Assembly (NCBI RefSeq): GCF_009939195.1
Contig: NZ_JAACKC010000001.1
Coordinates: 551,665 to 615,664 of the forward strand
Origin: Acinetobacter kanungonis
GTDB taxonomy: Bacteria; Pseudomonadota; Gammaproteobacteria; Pseudomonadales; Moraxellaceae
Length of the DNA stretch: 64,000 nucleotides
Reading direction: 5' to 3'
The notes beneath the pieces are model-generated. The model did not search any database. It had not been told where the DNA came from and worked only from the letters and a program-made list of their open reading frames with translations. The translations under genes and the position numbers were made by a program. Below are positions 57,932-64,000 of the stretch, in pieces (the stretch's first letter is position 1; the number at the start of each line of letters is the position of its first letter).

Positions 57932-59173
57932 TTAAGCGAAGAACTTAAGAATAAGTTGAATTACAGTTGCATTGATCAAGTCAACAAAGAATGCGCCACA
58001 GAGTGGAACAATCAAGAAGGCTTTATGCGAAGCGCCATACATATTGGTAATGGCCTGCATATTGGCAACAGCAGTTGGGGTCGCACCCATACCAAAACCA
58101 CAATGTCCCGCAGAAAGGACTGCTGCATCGTAGTTTTTGCCCATCACACGGAAAGTGACAAATGCTGCATACAATGCCATGGTGATGGTTTGCGCACCTA
58201 AAATCACAACCAATGGACCCGCAAGGTCTGCCAGTTGCCATAATTTTAACGAAAGCAATGCCATCGCCAAGTACAATGACAGTGAAGCATTACCAAACAC
58301 ATCAATCGCACGGTCAAAAATACTGACTTTGAATACGCCTTCAAGGATGTTACGTAAAATTACGCCACCGCCCAAAGTCCAAACAAAGGTCGGAAGTTCA
58401 AACCACGTGCCTTTACTAAAGCCCGTCATGAATTCAGCAAAAGCCAAACATGCTGCAAACATACCTAAAGTGGTAATTGCATTGTCCGCAGTAATTAAAC
58501 GCACTTGATGTGGATATTCAAACGGAGCAGTTGCTTCAGCTTCTTTCTCGGTCATTGGAGTATGATCACGCGTTTCAATTTGCGCATCAGTTTTTGGTTC
58601 AGCCAATTGATAACGGTTAATCAACATTTTTGCCAAAGGACCACCGATTAAACCACCGATAATCAAACCAAAAGTCGCACTTGCCATACCCAGTGCTAAT
58701 GCACCTTTGATACCATGTTGAACTTCTAGAATTTCGCCCCATGCACCCGCAGTACCGTGACCACCCGTCAAGGTAATTGAACCCGCGATTAAGCCAATCA
58801 GTGGGTCAATACCCAATAAAGTCGCAAGACTAATCCCGACAAAGTTCTGTACCACAATGAATGAAGCCACGGCAATCAGGAAGATCACCAAGCCCATACC
58901 ACCTTCTTTCAGTTTAGAGAAGTTTGCACTTAAACCAATTGAAGCAAAGAAAATCAACATGAAGCTGGTTTGCAGTTCACTACTGGTGCTAATGCTAAAA
59001 CCCCAGATGTTGTACACGACTAGGGAGAGAATAGCCGCGACCAAACCACCAGCAACAGGTTCAGGGATATTATAACGACGTAAAAAGTCGATATGATTCA
59101 CAAGGAATCGACCCAACAACAATACAATGACTGCTGCAATCAGCGTATAAAACGCATTAAAAGTAAGTGCCAT
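57932..59173 (-). CDS. gltS: Sodium/glutamate symporter GltS
   Basis: A 413-residue ESS-family carrier taking up glutamate with sodium. Family motifs are NIPEPVAGGLVAAI (about residues 35-48), the re-entrant loop LTGGHGTAGAWGE (about 135-147) and its counterpart AGHCGFGMGATPTAVANM (about 350-367). A cytoplasmic loop (about 190-220) is charged. Its neighbours are the alanine symporter and two DcaP-like porins. Confidence 0.95.
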   Translation of the reverse strand: MALTFNAFYTLIAAVIVLLLGRFLVNHIDFLRRYNIPEPVAGGLVAAILSLVVYNIWGFSISTSSELQTSFMLIFFASIGLSANFSKLKEGGMGLVIFLIAVASFIVVQNFVGISLATLLGIDPLIGLIAGSITLTGGHGTAGAWGEILEVQHGIKGALALGMASATFGLIIGGLIGGPLAKMLINRYQLAEPKTDAQIETRDHTPMTEKEAEATAPFEYPHQVRLITADNAITTLGMFAACLAFAEFMTGFSKGTWFELPTFVWTLGGGVILRNILEGVFKVSIFDRAIDVFGNASLSLYLAMALLSLKLWQLADLAGPLVVILGAQTITMALYAAFVTFRVMGKNYDAAVLSAGHCGFGMGATPTAVANMQAITNMYGASHKAFLIVPLCGAFFVDLINATVIQLILKFFA

Positions 59174-59317
59174 AATTCTTGTCCGTCAATTTTATCTGTT
59201 GTTATACAGATAAATAATAACGCCCTAAGTATGAAAAGCTACAAGCGGCAATTTGTACAAACAGTGAAACACTCTGTACAGCATCCGCGTGCAGGTCCAA
59301 CTTTTGAGCAAGAGAAT

Positions 59318-60649
59318 TTAGAAGTTGTAGCGTGCCATTGCGCCTACGCGATTATCTTTCCCTTTTACCCCAGAGAAAGTTTCACGCTCACCATAAATAT
59401 ATTCCACCCCAAGCGTGACAGGCGTCACGGGGTTGTACATCACATTGAGCCAACCTTGTTGTAAGGTTTTGTTCTGTACGGTATCTGTCACAGCCAAATA
59501 ATCAGCAAAATCATTACTGTCATTTGCCAACATCAATCCATAGCCCAAAGTACCCCGTACTTTAGGATTAAATTGATAAGTCGTACCTACAGTTAAGGCA
59601 TCGAATTCATTTAAGTTTAGATCTGCCGTTTTAGGTCCAACGTTATAAGCCGTATTGGTATAGAGCAGGAATTTATCATCCCCTTTGACATGCGAGTAAT
59701 CACCCAGCACACGGAGCTGATCTGTAACTTTATAGCTTGCGCCTAAACCCACGCCCCAACTAAAAGCAGTCTCATTATCCGCTTCGGTTACGCGTAATTC
59801 CTGTGCCAATAAACGTAGCGATGATGTTCCTTTACCCGCAGCAAAATTCTGTTTCAGTTTTGCCGTTAATGCGGGGAAGCGATTGTCATCACGCCCTTTT
59901 TCCAGACCTAAAAAATAGGAGGTGTCTGTACTTAATTTATTGCTATAACGCAGCATGGGTGTACGGAAGGTACCAATACCCAAAGGCGAGTTGAAATCTA
60001 GCATCTCTGGTTGTAAATCAGTCGCTAAGAAATTAGACGTCGTTTGACCAAAGAGCCAATGATTTAGGGTTAAGTAGGCATGACGGATACGGAGCGAATC
60101 ATTGCTGCCACGAAAATCGACTTCGACTTTAGCACCAAGCTCTTGACCTTCAATCGGTGTTTTAAAATCCAAACCGAAACGGGTTGTGGTTGCGGTACTA
60201 TAAAAACGATCTTGTGTTTTATTTTGATCTGCGGTGTTATCTAATGACACTGCATTAATACGGTTAAAAATGGCATTGCCACCATCAACTTGATAAGACG
60301 CATCCCCACGGACAAATCCATATAATTTGACTTCTGAACCACCTGCAGTTTTAAACTGCAAAGGCGATGATTTTTCGCTATTGGTTGCTGTCACAGCAGA
60401 AACTACAGGCGTTTTCTCAACAGCTGGTGATGTGGTCGTAAGTGGTGCTGATTTTGCTACCACCGGTGCTTGTTGTACTTGTGGAAAATTTTGTTGAATC
60501 AAAGCTTTGAGTGCTTCAACTTCAGCTCTTAATTGTGCAATTTCCTCTTGCTCAGCAGACGCCGCGTGAGTCGCTGTCATCATCAAAGTCGCTATGCTAA
60601 CAGCTAAACTTTGTCGAATCGCAGGCTTCTTCATGAGGGGTAAACTCAT
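59318..60649 (-). CDS. DcaP-like outer-membrane porin, copy 1
   Basis: A 443-residue porin with signal peptide (about residues 6-33), an N-terminal coiled coil (EEIAQLRAEVEALKALIQQ, about 35-53) and a Thr/Pro/Val linker. A C-terminal beta barrel follows, starting VKLYGFVRGDASYQVDGGN and ending with aromatic Phe. DcaP proteins are trimeric dicarboxylate-type channels of Acinetobacter. The ATG at 60649 has AAGGAG upstream; a longer frame from 60724 is unlikely. Paralogue of the gene at 60958. Confidence 0.93.
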   Translation of the reverse strand: MSLPLMKKPAIRQSLAVSIATLMMTATHAASAEQEEIAQLRAEVEALKALIQQNFPQVQQAPVVAKSAPLTTTSPAVEKTPVVSAVTATNSEKSSPLQFKTAGGSEVKLYGFVRGDASYQVDGGNAIFNRINAVSLDNTADQNKTQDRFYSTATTTRFGLDFKTPIEGQELGAKVEVDFRGSNDSLRIRHAYLTLNHWLFGQTTSNFLATDLQPEMLDFNSPLGIGTFRTPMLRYSNKLSTDTSYFLGLEKGRDDNRFPALTAKLKQNFAAGKGTSSLRLLAQELRVTEADNETAFSWGVGLGASYKVTDQLRVLGDYSHVKGDDKFLLYTNTAYNVGPKTADLNLNEFDALTVGTTYQFNPKVRGTLGYGLMLANDSNDFADYLAVTDTVQNKTLQQGWLNVMYNPVTPVTLGVEYIYGERETFSGVKGKDNRVGAMARYNF

Positions 60650-60957
60650 TCCAAACTCCTTGTTCCTTTGGTATTTTGCATGTTCATCAAGATCTATTTG
60701 TATCGGGTAAACAAATAGACCCATACGACCATATCAATTTCACAATTGATAACTGTCGAAATGAAAGCGCAACATTATGCTGTCTTTTGCTCAAAAGTTT
60801 TATTATTTTTTATAAACTCAGTTTTAATTGATTCTAATTTAATCTAATCACTACCTTTCAAAACAACCTGTTTTAGCTGAACCATTATGCTAACTTATTG
60901 TAAAAATAAATAAAAAAAAGAGGCATACGCCTCTTTTTTTCAACAGCACTGTATATT
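60650..60957. other. Region between the two DcaP genes
   Basis: It contains the terminator of copy 2 (60915-60938: AAAAAGAGGC, loop ATAC, GCCTCTTTTT) and the AT-rich promoter region of copy 1. No gene was seen. Confidence 0.7.
60915..60938 (-). terminator. Terminator of DcaP copy 2
   Basis: Perfect ten-base stem AAAAAGAGGC (60915-60924) and GCCTCTTTTT (60929-60938) around ATAC, with A- and T-runs on both sides. Confidence 0.92.
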
Positions 60958-62301
60958 TTAGAAATTATACATCGCCACCACATTTACACGATTTTCTTCA
61001 CCCGTTTTGCTGGTTAATGGTGTAGTCGCATTTGGTGCCGAGAAGGTCTCACGCTCACCATACGTATATTCAAGTCCTAGGCTGACTGGTTTGATTGGGC
61101 TATAGAATACGTTTGCCCATGCTTGCCATAAATCTTTGTTCAACGCAGATGGATTAGCTGAAGCATTAATATAATCTAAATCTGTATCATGGTTCATATA
61201 ACCATAACCCAATGTACCACGCCACTTCGGATTGAACTGTTGGGTAATGCCTACAGTAATTGAGTCAAACTCACTTTGTTGAATATTTTTATTTGCATCA
61301 ATAGCATAACCTGGGTTCGACCAAGAAACAAAGCTGCTGTCACCTTTGACATGGTAATAGTCGGCTTTTAAAGTGGTGCTTGGTGTCACATTAAATTTGG
61401 TCCCTAAACCTACACCCCATGCCACTTTCTCATCATCAGAAGTTTGCTTGTCTGCCACCATCGTACGCGCAGTCACAATGCCTGCGTTATCTGCGAACTT
61501 ATGGTTAAAACGTGCAGTTAGTGCAGGAATACGCATTTGGTTATCTGGATCTGAACCTAAAGTCGTACCAGAGTTATCGCTATATTTAGAATCTTCAAGT
61601 GCGAAAATCAAATTGGTTTGAGGGCTAAAAGTGCTGGTATAACGCACTTGAGGTGTACGTTTTACTGCACCACCAACATAACCTAAAGCATCAATTGATT
61701 CTGGCATATAGTCAGGCACGGCAAAGTTCGACCATGTTTGACCAATCAACCAGTTTGCATACGTTAAATAGGCGTGACGGATACGTAAAGTGTCATTGGC
61801 ACCAAGGAAATCAACTTCAACCTTACCAGCAACATCACCACTTTGGGTTGGAGTTTTAAAATCAAAGCCTAAACGTGTTGCAGCCAAAGTTGATTTGAAA
61901 ATATCACTGTTACCCGTTGTACCTTCTAAAGCAGCTTTATTAATTTGGTTATATGGATGCCCTTTGTTTGGACCACCATCAATCTGATAAGTTGCATCTG
62001 CACGCACATTACCGTAGAAGTTAACTTCTGCACCACCAACCGTAATCCCTAGACCTTTTTTCTCTGGCGCTGGTTTTGCAGGTGAAATTTGTGCCGCAAC
62101 TTGAGCTTGATAATTTTGCTGCTGCACATTCATTTGTTTCTGCTGCTGTGCATATTGTTCCAACATGCCACGCAACTCTTGAACTTCTTTACGTAATTGT
62201 TCAACTTCCGTATTAGTATCTGCCTGTGCCGTTCCCGCTGCTGCTACACCCATCGCCAAAACTAATGTTTTTAAACGTACAGACATCTTTTGAGTCGTCA
62301 T
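60958..62301 (-). CDS. DcaP-like outer-membrane porin, copy 2
   Basis: A 447-residue paralogue of copy 1 with signal peptide (about residues 1-28, ending GTAQA), a Gln-rich coiled coil (VEQLRKEVQELRGMLEQYAQ, about 34-53) and a Gln/Pro/Ala linker. A barrel begins VNFYGNVRADATYQIDGG and ends VVAMYNF with terminal Phe. The ATG at 62301 has AAGGA upstream. It is separately transcribed, with its own terminator and an upstream inverted repeat. Confidence 0.93.
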   Translation of the reverse strand: MTTQKMSVRLKTLVLAMGVAAAGTAQADTNTEVEQLRKEVQELRGMLEQYAQQQKQMNVQQQNYQAQVAAQISPAKPAPEKKGLGITVGGAEVNFYGNVRADATYQIDGGPNKGHPYNQINKAALEGTTGNSDIFKSTLAATRLGFDFKTPTQSGDVAGKVEVDFLGANDTLRIRHAYLTYANWLIGQTWSNFAVPDYMPESIDALGYVGGAVKRTPQVRYTSTFSPQTNLIFALEDSKYSDNSGTTLGSDPDNQMRIPALTARFNHKFADNAGIVTARTMVADKQTSDDEKVAWGVGLGTKFNVTPSTTLKADYYHVKGDSSFVSWSNPGYAIDANKNIQQSEFDSITVGITQQFNPKWRGTLGYGYMNHDTDLDYINASANPSALNKDLWQAWANVFYSPIKPVSLGLEYTYGERETFSAPNATTPLTSKTGEENRVNVVAMYNF

Positions 62302-62963
62302 CCTAAATTCCTTATCCATCACTGTGTGAATTATTGGTTGTTCATTCCACTGAACATTTCTTGAGCCAAAATGTGACAGATAAGTCTAATATCGACTATA
62401 TATGCTTTAGTCGAAGCCTATAATTTTGTTTTTTATACAAATTACCATTCCGTTTGCACCGTAAATCAGGCTAAACCATTGTCTTTTATACATAAGTATT
62501 GAATAAATATTCAAAAATAATGAATTATGGTTCATTATTTCAAATTATCAGCATGTACTATCTGGAAATTTTGATCAAAACTCATACCTTTAAGGTATTA
62601 AAATCAACCTATTAAATGTCTTTTTTTCTTGAATTCATACCTGAATATTTCATCCAGAACTGCAAAAAACGTCCGTTTTACTCATCTATCGCTTGTTACA
62701 GGGTCATTCAACCGAGCACGCCTCTTTAAAATGCATGATTCCCAAATTAAGAAAACCTGAAATTTAAGTGCTATGGTGTATTGGCAAAATTTTGATTTTG
62801 AGCACTAATACAGGCTTCTAAACTTAGAGACCATGCAGCATACAAAAGCAATTCTAAAATGCCGTGTAGCTTGCAAGCTGAACAGAAGTAGAACTGATTA
62901 GACTGGTAGGAACAAAACAACAAAGGCGTAATTAAATTTACGCCTGTAGTATTCAGTTAGCGC
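62302..62963. other. Long intergenic region upstream of DcaP copy 2
   Basis: About 660 AT-rich bases. A perfect repeat TCGACTA-N9-TAGTCGA (62392-62414) may be an operator for DcaP copy 2. A hairpin AGGCGTAA/TTACGCCT (62924-62945) probably ends the ypfJ-like gene. No coding sequence was seen. Confidence 0.6.
62924..62945 (-). terminator. Terminator-like hairpin after the YpfJ-like gene
   Basis: AGGCGTAA (62924-62931) and TTACGCCT (62938-62945) form a perfect eight-base stem with a six-base loop. The T-run is only moderate. Confidence 0.65.
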
Positions 62964-63869
62964 TTAAATCGGCTGATTAAAGGTATCGCAATCTTTTAAA
63001 TTGCCTGACTTCAAGCCTGCTTGGAACCACTTCATCCGTTGCTGACTAGAACCATGGGTAAAGCTATCTGGCACCACCTGTCCTGTTGCCTGTTTTTGCA
63101 GATAATCATCGCCAATTTTCTGTGCGGCATCCATGGCTTCTTCAACATCCCCTTGTTGTAAAAATTGGGTCCGTTGTTGATTGTGATACGCCCAGATGCC
63201 TGCTAGACAATCGGCTTGCAACTCCTGACGCACAGAGAGTTGATTGGCTTCAACTCGTGAAGTTTGTGTGCGGGCTTTATGGACTTGATCTGAGATTCCC
63301 AATAAATTTTGTACATGATGCCCAACTTCATGCGCAACCACATAAGCCTGAGCAAAATCTCCAGCTTGATCTTGGCGGGTTAATTCAGTCTGGTTTTGCT
63401 CACCACTGATGCCCATTTGCTGATGCATGTCTTTAAAGAAGGTGGTATCAATATAAACCTTCTGATCGATCGGGCAATAAAAAGGTCCCATCGCAGCCTG
63501 AGCTGCACCGCAGCCAGAATTTACTGCACCTGAAAACATCACCAATTTAGGTGGCGTATATGGCTGATTTAACTGTTGCTGAAATACCATATTCCATGTG
63601 TCTTCAGTATCCGCCAACACTGTCCCCACAAACTCCATAGCTTCTTGTTGCTCAGGCGTTGGATTATCCAAACCTTTGCTTTCTGCCACTGAAGTCTGCT
63701 GGGTCACTTGCTGTGTAGCTTGATATGCTTGCTGCGGATCTACACCAAAAAATTTCCATGCAACAAAGGCAACGACCAGCCCCAAAATACTGATGCCACC
63801 CACTTTACGGGCACCGCCGCCACGGCGGTCTTCAATATTGCTACTGACACGACGACCTTTCCATTGCAT
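62964..63869 (-). CDS. ypfJ: YpfJ-like zinc metallopeptidase
   Basis: A 301-residue membrane-anchored neutral zinc metallopeptidase of the YpfJ family. It starts with the conserved MQWKGRRVSSNIEDRRGGG, then one membrane helix (about residues 25-42). The peptidase domain has AYVVAHEVGHHVQNLLG with zinc ligands (HExxHH, about 173-189), preceded by SGCGAAQAAMGPFYCP. The late DGFTHGSSQQR-like segment (SFTHGSSQQRMKWF) is also conserved. Substrate unknown. Confidence 0.92.
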   Translation of the reverse strand: MQWKGRRVSSNIEDRRGGGARKVGGISILGLVVAFVAWKFFGVDPQQAYQATQQVTQQTSVAESKGLDNPTPEQQEAMEFVGTVLADTEDTWNMVFQQQLNQPYTPPKLVMFSGAVNSGCGAAQAAMGPFYCPIDQKVYIDTTFFKDMHQQMGISGEQNQTELTRQDQAGDFAQAYVVAHEVGHHVQNLLGISDQVHKARTQTSRVEANQLSVRQELQADCLAGIWAYHNQQRTQFLQQGDVEEAMDAAQKIGDDYLQKQATGQVVPDSFTHGSSQQRMKWFQAGLKSGNLKDCDTFNQPI

Positions 63870-63908
63870 AGCCGTATTCCTTATTTTTATGAAGTAGATC
63901 GCTATAGA

Positions 63909-64000
63909 TTATGCCTGTTTTGATTTCGGCCAAATCTTTTTAAACACAGTCAATACAAGAATAACGGTCAAACCTGCCGCAATACCTATCATCAAATTAA
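63909..64000 (-). CDS. C-terminal fragment of a membrane protein, cut by window edge
   Basis: The last 29 or so codons of a minus-strand frame (ending ...VFKKIWPKSKQA then stop) form one hydrophobic helix with a basic C-terminus. The gene continues beyond the window. No family can be assigned. Confidence 0.6.
   Translation of the reverse strand, partial: NLMIGIAAGLTVILVLTVFKKIWPKSKQA

Overview
The window looks like a chromosomal segment of an Acinetobacter species. The evidence is moderate-to-low GC with AT-rich intergenic DNA, an Acinetobacter-type type VI secretion (T6SS) cluster with TagX, a gntR-prpB-prpC-acnD propionate cluster, two DcaP-like porins, and housekeeping genes with strong gammaproteobacterial similarity (lon, adk, gdhA, nth, mrdA, rsmD, rlmH). 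No rRNA, tRNA, insertion sequence, integrase or CRISPR array was seen. Assignments rest on reading the sequence and remembered family motifs; no database search was run.

Region 1 (1-18334) is a nearly complete T6SS locus in two divergent arms. The minus arm runs from an AsaA-like periplasmic protein through tssB, tssC, hcp, tssE, tssF, tssG and an unrecognised two-helix membrane protein to tssM, which is cut by the window edge. The plus arm is tssH(clpV), tssA, tssK, tssL, an unrecognised single-helix membrane protein and tagX. The 354-base divergent promoter region holds several inverted repeats. A hairpin between hcp and tssE could set Hcp above the rest. No tssJ, vgrG, PAAR or effector gene lies in the window.

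Region 2 (18335-25945) has two tandem 44-47 residue zinc-ribbon proteins whose genes and terminators look duplicated. Next comes an AT-rich AbiTii-domain gene, a candidate phage-defence protein, placed directly after acnD. The 2-methylcitrate cycle genes follow (acnD, prpC, prpB and a GntR/FCD regulator with two near-identical operator-like sites). The AbiTii gene sits where prpF might be expected, and neither prpF nor prpD is seen.

Region 3 (26000-46073) is mostly core functions: a copper-type P-ATPase with three YHS domains divergent from a MerR regulator, fau, lon, a VOC protein, a candidate small RNA, an M28 peptidase, rlmH, a YgiD-type dioxygenase, a META/DUF4377 lipoprotein, gdhA, an RnfB-like ferredoxin with nth, adk, a DUF445 protein, mrdA and rsmD.

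Region 4 (46074-64000) contains three small lipoproteins rich in His, Asp or Pro, a small secreted Ala/Thr-rich protein, an MhpA-like hydroxylase, a TetR-MFS-LysR set plus a GST (the TetR has a perfect 18-base palindrome upstream), an acyl-CoA thioesterase, a patatin-like protein, an alanine/glycine symporter, GltS, two DcaP-like porins, a YpfJ-like metallopeptidase and the end of a membrane protein. The amino-acid carriers beside dicarboxylate-type porins suggest an uptake neighbourhood. The least explained items are the AbiTii gene, the duplicated zinc ribbons, the two unrecognised T6SS membrane proteins, the triple-YHS ATPase, the small-lipoprotein array and the candidate sRNA.
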